From assembly GCA_037013495.1 (NCBI GenBank), contig JAZDXN010000024.1, forward strand, positions 434,001 to 498,000: a stretch of DNA of 64,000 nucleotides, given 5' to 3'. Origin of the DNA: Hippophae tibetana (taxonomy: Eukaryota; Streptophyta; Magnoliopsida; Rosales; Elaeagnaceae). The position numbers and the translations under genes were made by a program. The notes beneath the pieces were generated by a model that did no database searches, was not told where the DNA came from, and was given only the letters and a program-made list of their open reading frames with translations. This document shows positions 39,238 through 51,593 of this stretch, piece by piece (the stretch's first letter is position 1; each line of letters starts with the position of its first letter).

Positions 39238-41375
39238 AAGCAAGACTTTCAAAGGAAAGAAAATAGTGAGAAAACATGAGTATGAATAAATAAATGGAAA
39301 AAAAACTTAAACATTTTTTTTGTTTTTTTGCAAAGGTAGGCAAGGGAAATAAATACTCTAAATTGTAATTCCTTATAACTATGATATATTTAAATGGAAA
39401 TTATTATATCTTAAAATGCGAAACAATCAACATTTAGAAATTTTGTTTATTAATTTTTATATAAGAGATATATACTTATCATTTTTAATTATTTTATGAA
39501 TTCCATATTCTTACCTTATTTATAAGTTATTCTTGTAGTGTTGGAATTTTCCGTATAGAATTTAACTTTATTTTTACCTATCTCTCGCAAAATCTAGGTT
39601 CCCAACGAATTCGAAGAGTAAGAAGCAAGTAAAGATGTTGAGAAATATTATGCCCATAAACCATTGAAATATTTCGGGCTAGGTAATAATATGTTTACAA
39701 ATAATTTATGCACCAAACTCTAGTCATTACCTTTTCCCATTTGGTAGGTTGGTAACCAAATTCGGTTGAATTGGGCTCGGAAGCAAGACTTTGAAAGGAA
39801 AGAAAATATTGAGAAAACATGAGTATGAAAAAATAAATGGAAAAAAAACTTAAACATTTTTTTTTGTCTTTTTTGCAAAGGTAGGCAATGGAAATAAATA
39901 CTCTAATTTGTAATTCCTTATAACTATGATATATTTAAATGGAAATTCTTATATCTTAAAATACCAAACAATCAAAATTAAGAAATTTTGTTTATTAATT
40001 TTTATATAAGAGATAAATACTTATCATTTTTAATTATTTTATGAATTCAATATTCTTAACTTATTTATAAGTTATTCTTGTAGTGTTGGAATTTTCCGTA
40101 TTGAATTTAACTTTATTTTTACCTCTCTCTCTCAAAATCTAGGTTCCAAATGAATTCGAAGAGTAAGGAGCTAGTAAAGATGTTGAGAAATATTGTGCCC
40201 AAAAACCTTTGAAATATTTCGGGCTAGGTAATAATATGTTTACAAATAATTTATGCACCAAACTCTAGTCATTACCTTTTCCCATTTGGTAGGTTGGTAA
40301 CCAAATTCGGTTGAATTAGGCTCGGAAGCAAGACTTTCAAAGGAATGGAATATGTGAGAAAACATGAGTATGAATAAATAAATGGAAAAGAAAACTTAAA
40401 CATCTTTTTTTTTCTTTTTTGCAAACGTAGGCAAGGGACACAAATACTCTAAATTGTAATTCCTTATAACTATGATATATTTAAATGGAAATTATTATAT
40501 CTTAAACTACCAAACAATCAAAATTAAGAAATTTTGTTTATTAATTTTTTTTATAAGAGATTAATACTTATCATTTTTAATTATTTTATGAATTCAATAT
40601 TCTTAACTTATTTATAAGTTATTCTTAATGTGTTGGAATTTTCCGAATTGAATTTAACTTTATTTTTACCTGTCACTCTCAAAATCTAATTTCCAAACGA
40701 ATTCGAAGAGTAAGAAGCAAGTAAAGATGTTGAGAAATATTGTGCCCATAAACCATAGAAATATTTCGGGATAGGTAATAATATATATACAAATAATTTC
40801 TGCACCAAACTCTTGTCATTACCTTTTCCCATTTGGTAGGTTGGTAACCAAATTCGGTTGAATTGAGCTCGGAAGCAACACTTTCAAAGGAAAGAAAATA
40901 GTGAGAAAACATGAGTATGAATAAATAAATGGAAAAAAAACTTAAACATTTTTTTTTTCTTTTTTGCAAAGGTAGGCAAGGGAAATAAATACTCTAAATT
41001 GTAATTCCTTATAACTATGATATATTTAAATGGAAATTATTATATCTTAAAATGCGAACCAATCAACATTTAGAAATTTTGTTTATTAATTTTTATATAA
41101 GAGATAAATACTTATCATTATTAATTATTTTACGAATTCAATATTCTTAACTTATTTATAAGTTATTCTTAATGTGTTGGAATTTTCCGTATTGAATTTA
41201 ACTTTATTTTTATATGTCTCTCGCAAAATCTAGGTTCCCAACGAATTCGAAGAGTAAGAAGCAAGTAAAGATGTTGAGAAATATTATGCCCATAAACCAT
41301 TGAAATATTTCGGGCTAGGTAATAATATGTTTACAAATAATTTATGCACCAAACTCTAGTCATTACCTTTTCCCA
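39238..41375. repeat. Mixed monomers between HOR blocks, with an isolated A-type unit
   Basis: Monomers start at 39238, 39781, 40326 and 40873. The unit at 39238 resembles 31080 and 32168 (GAGATATATAC, CCGTATAGAATT). The unit at 40326 is an A-type monomer (AATGGAATATG, AAAAGAAAAC, CAAACGTAGG) preceded by the CTCTCTCTC tract near 40,125, as in domain I about 33 kb away. The unit at 40873 has the private variants CTAATTTCC upstream and AGCAACACTTTC at the anchor. No regular HOR period is visible in this stretch. Confidence 0.75.
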
Positions 41376-44300
41376 TTTGGTAGGTTGGTAACCAAATTCG
41401 GTTGAATTGGGCTCGAAAGCAAGACTTTGAAAGGAAAGAAAATTGTGAGAAAACATGAGTATGAATAAATAAATGGAAAAAAAACTTAAACATTTTTTTT
41501 GCTTTTTTGCAAAGGTAGGCAAGGGAAATAAATACTCTAAATTGTAATTCCTTATAACTATGATATATTTAAATGGAAATTATTATATCTTAAAATACCA
41601 AACAATCAAAATTAAGAAATTTTGTTTATTAATTTTTATATAAGAGATAAATACTTATCATTTTCAATTATTTTATGAATTCAATATTCTTAACTTATTT
41701 ATAAGTTATTCTTGTAGTGTTGGAATTTTCCGTATTGAATTTAACTTTATTTTTACCTGTCACTCTCAAAATCTAGGTTCCAAACGAATTCGAAGAGTAA
41801 GAAGCAAGTAAAGATGTTGAGAAATATTGTGCCCATAAACCATAGAAATATTTCGGGATAGGTAATAATATATATACAAATAATTTATGCACCAAACTCT
41901 TGTCATTACCTTTTCCCATTTGGTAGGTTGGTAACCAAATTCGGTTGAATTGAGCTCGGAAGCAAGACTTTCAAAGGAAAGAAAATAGTGAGAAAACATG
42001 AGTATGAATAAATAAATGGAAAAAAAACTTAAACATTTTTTTTTCTTTTTTGCAGAGGTAGGCAATGGAAATAAATACTCTAAATTATAATTCCTTATAA
42101 CTATGATATATTTAAATGGAAATTATTATATCTTAAAATGCGAAACAATCAAAATTTAGAAATTTTGTTTATTAATTTTTATATAAGAGATAAATACTTA
42201 TCATTATTAATTATTTAATGAATTCAATATTCTTAACTTATTTATAAGTTATTTTTGTAATGTTGGAATTTTCCGTATTGAATTTAACTTTATTTTTACC
42301 TATCTCTCCCAGAATCAAGGTTCCAAACGAATTCGAAGAGTAAGAAGCAAGTAAGGATGTTGAGAAATATTGTGCCCATAAACCATAGAAATATTTGGGG
42401 ATAGGTAATAATATATTTACAAATAATTTATGCACCAAACTCTTGTCATTGCCTTTTCCCGTTTGGTAGGTTGGTAACCAAATTCGGTTGAATTGGGCTC
42501 GGAAGCAAGACTTTGAAAGGAAAAAAAATAGTGAGAAAACATGAGTTTGAATAAATAAATGGAAAAAAACTTAAACATTTTTTTTTTCGTTTTTGCAAAG
42601 GAAGAGTATGGAAATAAATACTCTAAATTGTAATTACTTATAACTATGATATAATTAAATGGAAATTATTATATCTTAAAATGCGAAACAATCAAAATTA
42701 AGAAATTGTGTTTATTAATTTTTATATAAGAGATAAATACTTATCATTTTTAATTATTTTATGAATTCAATATTCTTAACTTATTTATAAGTTATTCTTG
42801 TAGTGTTGGAATTTTCCGTATTGAATTTAACTTTATTTTTACCTGTCACTCTCAAAATCTAGGTTCCAAACGAATTCGAAGAGTAAGAAGCAAGTAAGGA
42901 TGTTGAGAAATATTTGACCCATAAACCATAGAAATATTTCGGGATAGGTAATAATATATATACAAATAATTTATGCACCAAACTCTTGTCATTACCTTTT
43001 CCCGTTTGGTAGGTTGGTAACCAAATTCGGTTGAATTGGGCTCGAAAGCAAGACTTTGAAAGGAAAGAAAATTGTGAGAAAACATGAGTATGAATAAATA
43101 AATGGAAAAAAAACTTAAACATTTTTTTTGCTTTTTTGCAAAGGTAGGCAAGGGAAATAAATACTCTAAATTGTAATTCCTTATAACTATGATATATTTA
43201 AATGGAAATTATTATATCTTAAAATACCAAACAATCAAAATTAACAAATTTTGTTTATTAATTTTTATATAAGAGATAAATACTTATCATTTTCAATTAT
43301 TTTATGAATTCAATATTCTTAACTTATTTATAAGTTATTCTTGTAGTGTTGGAATTTTCCGTATTGAATTTGACTTTATTTTTACCTGTCACTCTCAAAA
43401 TCTAGGTTCCAAACGAATTCGAAGAGTAAGAAGCAAGTAAAGATGTTGAGAAATATTGTGCCCATAAACCATAGAAATATTTCGGGATAGGTAATAATAT
43501 ATATACAAATAATTTATGCACCAAACTCTTGTCATTACCTTTTCCCATTTGGTAGGTTGGTAACCAAATTCGGTTGAATTGAGCTCGGAAGCAAGACTTT
43601 CAAAGGAAAGAAAATAGTGAGAAAACATGAGTATGAATAAATAAATGGAAAAAAAACTTAAACATTTTTTTTTCTTTTTTGCAGAGGTAGGCAATGGAAA
43701 TAAATACTCTAAATTATAATTCCTTATAACTATGATATATTTAAATGGAAATTATTATATCTTAAAATGCGAAACAATCAAAATTTAGAAATTTTGTTTA
43801 TTAATTTTTATATAAGAGATAAATACTTATCATTATTAATTATTTAATGAATTCAATATTCTTAACTTATTTATAAGTTATTCTTGTAATGTTGGAATCT
43901 TCCGTATTGAATTTAACTTTATTTTTACCTATCTCTCCCAGAATCAAGGTTCCAAACGAATTCGAAGAGTAAGAAGCAAGTAAGGATGTTGAGAAATATT
44001 GTGCCCATAAACCATAGAAATATTTGGGGATAGGTAATAATATATTTACAAATAATTTATGCACCAAACTCTTGTCATTGCCTTTTCCCGTTTGGTAGGT
44101 TGGTAACCAAATTCGGTTGAATTGGGCTCGGAAGCAAGACTTTGAAAGGAAAAAAAATAGTGAGAAAACATGAGTTTGAATAAATAAATGGAAAAAAAAC
44201 TTAAACATTTTTTTTTTCGTTTTTGCAAAGGAAGAGTATGGAAAAAAATACTCTAAATTGTAATTACTTATAACTATGATATAATTAAATGGAAATTATT

Positions 44301-44470
44301 ATATCTTAAAATGCGAAACAATCAAAATTAAGAAATTGTGTTTATTAATTTTTATATAAGAGATAAATACTTATCATTTTTAATTATTTTATGAATTCAA
44401 TATTCTTAACTTATTTATAAGTTATTCTTGTAGTGTTGGAATTTTCCGTATTGAATTTAACTTTATTTTT
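41376..44470. repeat. 1,629-bp trimer HOR, two tandem copies
   Basis: Monomer starts 41417, 41960 and 42503 correspond to 43046, 43589 and 44132, each shifted by 1,629 bp. Shared rare variants are GAAAATTGTGAG, TTTTTTTTGCTTTTTTGC and TTTTCAATTATT in the first member; GCAGAGGTAGG and AAATTATAATT in the second; and TTTTTTCGTTTTTGC, GGAAGAGTATGG, AATTACTTATAAC and GATATAATTAAATGG in the third. Only scattered single changes separate the copies, such as AATTAACAAATT near 43,245 and TTTGACTTT near 43,370. The second copy loses identity at about 44,470, roughly 160 bp short of a full unit. This is the first place, reading left to right, where the ATCTCCCAG and GATATAATTAAAT variants appear. Confidence 0.9.
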
Positions 44471-46319
44471 ACGTGTCACTCTCAAAATCTAGGTTCCAAA
44501 CGAATTCGAAAAGTAAGAAGCAAGTAAAGATGTTGAGAAATATTGTGCCCATAAACCATAGAAATATTTCGGGATAGGTAAAAATATATATACAAATAAT
44601 TTATGCACCAAACTCTTGTCATTACCTTTTCCCATTAGGTAGGTTGGTAACCAAATTCGGTTGAATTGAGCTCGGAAGCAAGACTTTCAAAGGAAAGAAA
44701 ATAATGAGAAAACATGAGTATGAATAAAAAAATGGAAAAAAAACTTAAACATTTTTTTTGTCTTTTTTGCAAAGGTAGGCAAGGTAAATAAATACTCTAA
44801 ATTGTAATTCCTTATTACTATGATATATTTAAATGGAAATTATTATATCTTAAAATGCGAAACAATCAACATTTAGAAATTTTGTTTATTAATTTTTATA
44901 TAAGAGATAAATACTTATCATTATTAATTATTTTACGAATTCAATATTCTTAACTTATTTATAAGTTATTCTTAATGTGTTGGAATTTTTCGTATTGAAT
45001 TTAACTTTATTTTTACATGTCTCTCGCAAAATCTAAGGTCCCAACGAATTCGAAGAGTAAGAATCAAGTAAAGATGTTGAGAAATATTATGCCCATAAAC
45101 CATTGAAATATTTCGGGCAAGGTAATAATATGTTTACAAATAATTTATGCACCAAACTCTAGTCATTACCTTTTCCCATTTGGTAGGTTGGTAACCAAAT
45201 TCGGTTGAATTGGGCTCGGAAGCAAGACTTTGAAAGGAAAGAAAATAGTGAGAAAACATGAGTATGAATAAATAAATGGAAAAAAAACTTAAACATTTTT
45301 TTTGTCTTTTTTGCAAAGGTAGGCAATGGAAATAAATACTCTCAATTGTAATTCCTTATAACTATGATATATTTAAATGGAAATTATTATATCTTAAAAT
45401 ACCAAACAATCAAAATTAAGAAATTTTGTTTATTAATTTTTATATAAGAGATAAATACTTATCATTTTTAATTATTTTATGTATTCAATATTCTTAACTT
45501 ATTTATAAGTTATTCTTGTAGTGTTGGAATTTTCCGTATTGAATTTAACTTTATTTTTACGTGTCTCTCTCAAAATCTAGGTTCCAAACGAATTCGAAGA
45601 GTAAGGAGCTAGTAAAGATGTTGAGAAATATTGTGCCCAAAAACCTTTGAAATATTTCGGGCTAGGTAATAATATGTTTACAAATAATTTATGCACCAAA
45701 CTCTTGTCATTACCTTTTCCCATTTGGTAGGTTGGTAACCAAATTCGAATGAATTGACCTCGGAAGCAAGACTTTCAAAGGAAAGAAAATAGTAAGAAAA
45801 CATGAGTATGAATAAATAAATGGAAAAAAAACTTAAACATTTTTTTGTCTTTTTTGCAATGGTAGGCAAGGGAAATAAATACTCTAAATTGTAATTCCTT
45901 ATAACTATGATATATTTAAATGGAAATTATTATATCTTAAAATGCGAAACAATCAACATTTAGAAATTTTGTTTATTAATTTTTATATAAGAGATAAATA
46001 CTTATCATTTTTAATTATTTAATGAATTCAATATTCTTAACTTATTTATAAGTTATTCTTGTAGTGTTGGAATTTTCCGTATTTAATTTACCTTTATTTT
46101 TACCTATCTCTCCCAGAATCAAGGTTCCAAACGAATTCGAAGCGTAAGAAGGAAGTAAGGATGTTGAGAAATATTGTGCCCATAAACCATAGAAATATTT
46201 GGGGATAGGTAATAATATATTTACAAATAATTTATGCACCAAACTCTTGTCATTGCCTTTTCCCGTTTGGTAGGTTGGTAACCAAATTCGGTTGAATTGG
46301 GCTCGGAAGAAAGACTTTG
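44471..46319. repeat. Mixed monomers, no regular HOR
   Basis: Monomers start at 44676, 45220 and 45764, with a fourth head at 46307. They combine variants of neighbouring blocks: GCGAAACAATCAACATTTAG and CCTTATTAC at 44676 as in domain III, the GTCTCTCTC tract in the unit at 45220, and a private TTCGAATGAATTGACCTCGG before 45764. The unit at 45764 also has the single-base variants GCAATGGTAGG and AGTAAGAAAAC. I see no insertion or gene-like element here. Confidence 0.75.
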
Positions 46320-48330
46320 AAAGGAAAGAAAATAGTGAGAAAACATGAGTATGAATAAATAAATGGAAAAAAAACTTAAACATTTTTTTTGTCTTTTTTG
46401 CAAAGGTAGGCAATGGAAATAAATACTCTAAATTGTAATTCCTTATAACTATGATATATTTAAATGGAAATTATTATATCTTAAAATACCAAACAATCAA
46501 AATTAAGAAATTTTGTTTATTAATTTTTATATAAGAGATAAATACTTATCATTTTTAATTATTTTATGAATTCAATATTCTTAACTTATTTATAAGTTAT
46601 TATTGTAGTGTTGTAATTTTCCGTATTGAATTTAACTTTATTTTTACATGTCTCTCACAAAATCTAGTTTCCCAACGAATTCGAAGAGTAAGAAGCAAGT
46701 AAAGATGTTGAGAAATATTATGCCCATAAACCATTGAAATATTTCGGGCTAGGTAATAATATGTTTACAAATAATTTATGCACCAAACTCTAGTCATTAC
46801 CTTTTCCCATTTGGTAGGTTGGTTACCAAATTCGGTTGAATTGGGCTCGGAAGCAAGACTTTGAAAGGAAAGAAAATAGTGAGAAAACATAAGTATGAAT
46901 AAATAAATGGAAAAAAAACTTAAACATTTTTTTTGTCTTTTTTGAAAAGGTAGGCAATGGAAATAAATACTCTAAATTGTAATTCCTTATAACTATGATA
47001 TATTTAAATGGAAATTACTATATCTTAAAATGCGGAACAATCAACATTTAGAAATTTTGTTTATTAATTTTTATATAAGAGATAAATACTTATCATTTTT
47101 AATTATTTAATGAATTCAATATTCTTAACTTATTTATAAGTTATTCTTGTAGTGTTGGAATTTTCCGTATTTAATTTAACTTTATTTTTACCTATATCTC
47201 CCAGAATCAAGGTTCCAAACGAATTCGAAGAGTAAGGAGCTAGTAAAGATTATGAGAAATATTGTGCCAATAAACCTTTGAAATATTTCCAGCTAGGTAA
47301 TAATATGTTTACAAATAATTTATGCACCAAACTCTTGTCATTACCTTTTCCCATTTGGTAGGTTGGTAACCAAATTCGGTTGAATTGAGCTCGGAAGCAA
47401 GACTTTCAAAGGAAAGAAAATAGTGAGAAAACATGAGTATAAATAAATAAATGGAAAAAAAACTTAAACATTTTTTTGACTTTTTTGCAATGGTAGGCAA
47501 GGGAAATATATACTCTAAATTGTAATTCCTTATAACTATGATATATTTAAATGGAAATTAATATATCTTAAAATACCAAACAATCAAAATTAAGAAATTT
47601 TGTTTATTAATTTTTATATAAGAGATAAATACTTATCATTTTTAATTATTTAATGAATTCAATATTCTTAACTTATTTATAAGTTATTCTTGTAGTGTTG
47701 GAATTTTCCGAATTGAATTTAACTTTATTTTTACCTATCTCTCCCAAAATCTAGGTTCCAAACGAATTCGAAGAGTAAGAAGCAAGTAAGGATGTTGAGA
47801 AATATTGTACCCATAAACCATAGAAATATTTGGGGATAGGTAATAATATATATACAAATAATTTATGCACCAAACTCTTGTGATTACCTTTTCCCGTTTG
47901 GTAGGTTGGTAACCAAATTCGGTTGAATTGAGCTCGGAAGCAAGAATTTCAAAGGAAAGAAAATAGTGAGAAAACATGAGTATGAATAAATAAATGGAAA
48001 AATCACATAAACATTTTTTTTGTCTTTTTTGCAAAGGTAGGCAAGGGAAATATATACTCTAAATTGTAATTCCTTATAACTATGATATATTTAAATGGAA
48101 ATTATTATATCTTAAAATGCGAAACAATCAACATTTAGAAATTTTGTTTATTAATTTTTATATAAGAGAAAAATACTTATCATTTTTAATTATTTAATGA
48201 ATGCAATATTCTTAACTTATTTATAAGTTATTCTTGTAGTGTTGGAATTTTCCGTATTGAATTTAACTTTATTTTTACCTATCTCTCCCAAAATCTAGGT
48301 TCCAAACGAATTCGAAGAGTAAGAAGCAAG
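46320..48330. repeat. ~2.0-kb satellite segment, first copy of a 3,263-bp-shifted duplication
   Basis: This segment recurs at 49,583-51,593. It spans parts of the monomers at 46307, 46851, 47395 and 47938 and carries many otherwise rare variants. These include TTATTATTGTAGTGTTG with GTAATTTTCC, CTCACAAAATCTAGTTTCCC, GGTTGGTTACC, CATAAGTATG, TTTGAAAAGG, ATTACTATATC with GCGGAACAATC, AGATTATGAG, TTTTTTGACTTTTTTGC, AAATCACATAAAC and GAATGCAATATTC. All are present in the second copy at the same offset of 3,263 bp. Flanking bases differ on both sides (G against C at 46,319/49,582; AAAAGATG against TAAGGATG after 48,330/51,593). Confidence 0.92.
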
Positions 48331-49582
48331 AAAAGATGTTGAGAAATATTATGCCCATAAACCATTGAAATATTTCGGGCTAGGTAATAATATGTTTACA
48401 AATAATTTATGCACCAAACTCTAGTCATTACCTTTTCCCATTTGGTAGGTTGGTAACCAAATTCGGTTGAATTGGGCTCGGAAGCAAGACTTTGAAAGGA
48501 AAGAAAATAGTGAGAAAACATGAGTATGAATAAATAAATGGAAAAAAAACTTAAACATTTTTTTTGTCTTTTTTGCAAAGGTAGGCAATGGAAATAAATA
48601 CTCTAAATTGTAATTCCTTATAACTATGATATATTTAAATGGAAATTATTATATCTTAAAATACCAAACAATCAAAATTAAGAAATTTTGTTTATTAATT
48701 TTTATATAAGAGATAAATACTTATCATTTTTAATTATTTAATGAATTCAATATTCTTAACTTATTTATAAGTTATTCTTGTAGTGTTGGAATTTTCCGTA
48801 TTGAATTTAACTTTATTTTTACCTGTCACTCGCAAAATCTAGGTTCCAAACGAATTCGAAGAGTAAGAAGCAAGTAAAGATGTTGAGAAATATTGTGCCC
48901 ATAAACCATAGAAATATTTCGGGCTAGGTAAAAATATGTTTACAAATAATTTATGCACCAAACTCTAGTCATTACCTTTTCCCATTTGGTAGGTTGGTAA
49001 CCAAATTCGGTTGAATTGAGCTCGGAAGCAAGACTTTCAAAGGAAAGAAAATAGTGAGAAAACATGAGTATGAATAAATAAATGGAAAAAAAACTTAAAC
49101 ATTTTTTTTGTCTTTTTTGCAAAGGTAGGCAAGGGAAATAAATACTCTAAATTGTAATTCCTTATAACTATGATATATTTAAATGGAAATTATTATATCT
49201 TAAAATGCGAAACAATCAACATTTAGAAATTTTGTTTATTAATTTTTATATAAGAGATAAATACTTATCATTTTTAATTATTTTATGAATTCAATATTCT
49301 TAACTTATTTATAAGTTATTCTTGTAGTGTTGGAATTTTCCGTATTGAATTTAACTTTATTTTTACCTATCTCTCCCAGAATCAAGGTTCCAAACGAATT
49401 CGAAGAGTAAGAAGCAAGTAAAGATGTTGAGAAATATTGTGCCCATAAACCATAGAAATATTTCGGGATAGGTAAAAATATGTTTACAAATAATTTATGC
49501 ACCAAACTCTTGTCATTGCCTTTTCCCGTTTGGTAGGTTGGTAACCAAATTCGGTTGAATTGAGCTCGGAAGCAAGACTTTC
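48331..49582. repeat. Spacer monomers between the two copies of the 2-kb duplication
   Basis: Units at 48482 and 49026 and the head of 49570 lie between the duplicated segments. They are ordinary right-domain monomers with GTCACTCGC, GGTAAAAATATG and ATCTCTCCCAGAATCAAGG variants. Together with the first copy they complete a six-monomer, 3,263-bp period, so the duplication behaves as a hexamer HOR of which only part is repeated. Confidence 0.75.
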
Positions 49583-51593
49583 AAAGGAAAGAAAATAGTG
49601 AGAAAACATGAGTATGAATAAATAAATGGAAAAAAAACTTAAACATTTTTTTTGTCTTTTTTGCAAAGGTAGGCAATGGAAATAAATACTCTAAATTGTA
49701 ATTCCTTATAACTATGATATATTTAAATGGAAATTATTATATCTTAAAATACCAAACAATCAAAATTAAGAAATTTTGTTTATTAATTTTTATATAAGAG
49801 ATAAATACTTATCATTTTTAATTATTTTATGAATTCAATATTCTTAACTTATTTATAAGTTATTATTGTAGTGTTGTAATTTTCCGTATTGAATTTAACT
49901 TTATTTTTACATGTCTCTCACAAAATCTAGTTTCCCAACGAATTCGAAGAGTAAGAAGCAAGTAAAGATGTTGAGAAATATTATGCCCATAAACCATTGA
50001 AATATTTCGGGCTAGGTAATAATATGTTTACAAATAATTTATGCACCAAACTCTAGTCATTACCTTTTCCCATTTGGTAGGTTGGTTACCAAATTCGGTT
50101 GAATTGGGCTCGGAAGCAAGACTTTGAAAGGAAAGAAAATAGTGAGAAAACATAAGTATGAATAAATAAATGGAAAAAAAACTTAAACATTTTTTTTGTC
50201 TTTTTTGAAAAGGTAGGCAATGGAAATAAATACTCTAAATTGTAATTCCTTATAACTATGATATATTTAAATGGAAATTACTATATCTTAAAATGCGGAA
50301 CAATCAACATTTAGAAATTTTGTTTATTAATTTTTATATAAGAGATAAATACTTATCATTTTTAATTATTTAATGAATTCAATATTCTTAACTTATTTAT
50401 AAGTTATTCTTGTAGTGTTGGAATTTTCCGTATTTAATTTAACTTTATTTTTACCTATATCTCCCAGAATCAAGGTTCCAAACGAATTCGAAGAGTAAGG
50501 AGCTAGTAAAGATTATGAGAAATATTGTGCCAATAAACCTTTGAAATATTTCCAGCTAGGTAATAATATGTTTACAAATAATTTATGCACCAAACTCTTG
50601 TCATTACCTTTTCCCATTTGGTAGGTTGGTAACCAAATTCGGTTGAATTGAGCTCGGAAGCAAGACTTTCAAAGGAAAGAAAATAGTGAGAAAACATGAG
50701 TATAAATAAATAAATGGAAAAAAAACTTAAACATTTTTTTGACTTTTTTGCAATGGTAGGCAAGGGAAATATATACTCTAAATTGTAATTCCTTATAACT
50801 ATGATATATTTAAATGGAAATTAATATATCTTAAAATACCAAACAATCAAAATTAAGAAATTTTGTTTATTAATTTTTATATAAGAGATAAATACTTATC
50901 ATTTTTAATTATTTAATGAATTCAATATTCTTAACTTATTTATAAGTTATTCTTGTAGTGTTGGAATTTTCCGAATTGAATTTAACTTTATTTTTACCTA
51001 TCTCTCCCAAAATCTAGGTTCCAAACGAATTCGAAGAGTAAGAAGCAAGTAAGGATGTTGAGAAATATTGTACCCATAAACCATAGAAATATTTGGGGAT
51101 AGGTAATAATATATATACAAATAATTTATGCACCAAACTCTTGTGATTACCTTTTCCCGTTTGGTAGGTTGGTAACCAAATTCGGTTGAATTGAGCTCGG
51201 AAGCAAGAATTTCAAAGGAAAGAAAATAGTGAGAAAACATGAGTATGAATAAATAAATGGAAAAATCACATAAACATTTTTTTTGTCTTTTTTGCAAAGG
51301 TAGGCAAGGGAAATATATACTCTAAATTGTAATTCCTTATAACTATGATATATTTAAATGGAAATTATTATATCTTAAAATGCGAAACAATCAACATTTA
51401 GAAATTTTGTTTATTAATTTTTATATAAGAGAAAAATACTTATCATTTTTAATTATTTAATGAATGCAATATTCTTAACTTATTTATAAGTTATTCTTGT
51501 AGTGTTGGAATTTTCCGTATTGAATTTAACTTTATTTTTACCTATCTCTCCCAAAATCTAGGTTCCAAACGAATTCGAAGAGTAAGAAGCAAG
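49583..51593. repeat. ~2.0-kb satellite segment, second copy of the 3,263-bp-shifted duplication
   Basis: Second copy of the block at 46,320-48,330, covering parts of the monomers at 49570, 50114, 50658 and 51201. Every rare variant of the first copy that I compared is present here and I found no difference, so the exchange that made it should be among the most recent events in the window. An assembly duplication is a possible alternative. Confidence 0.92.
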
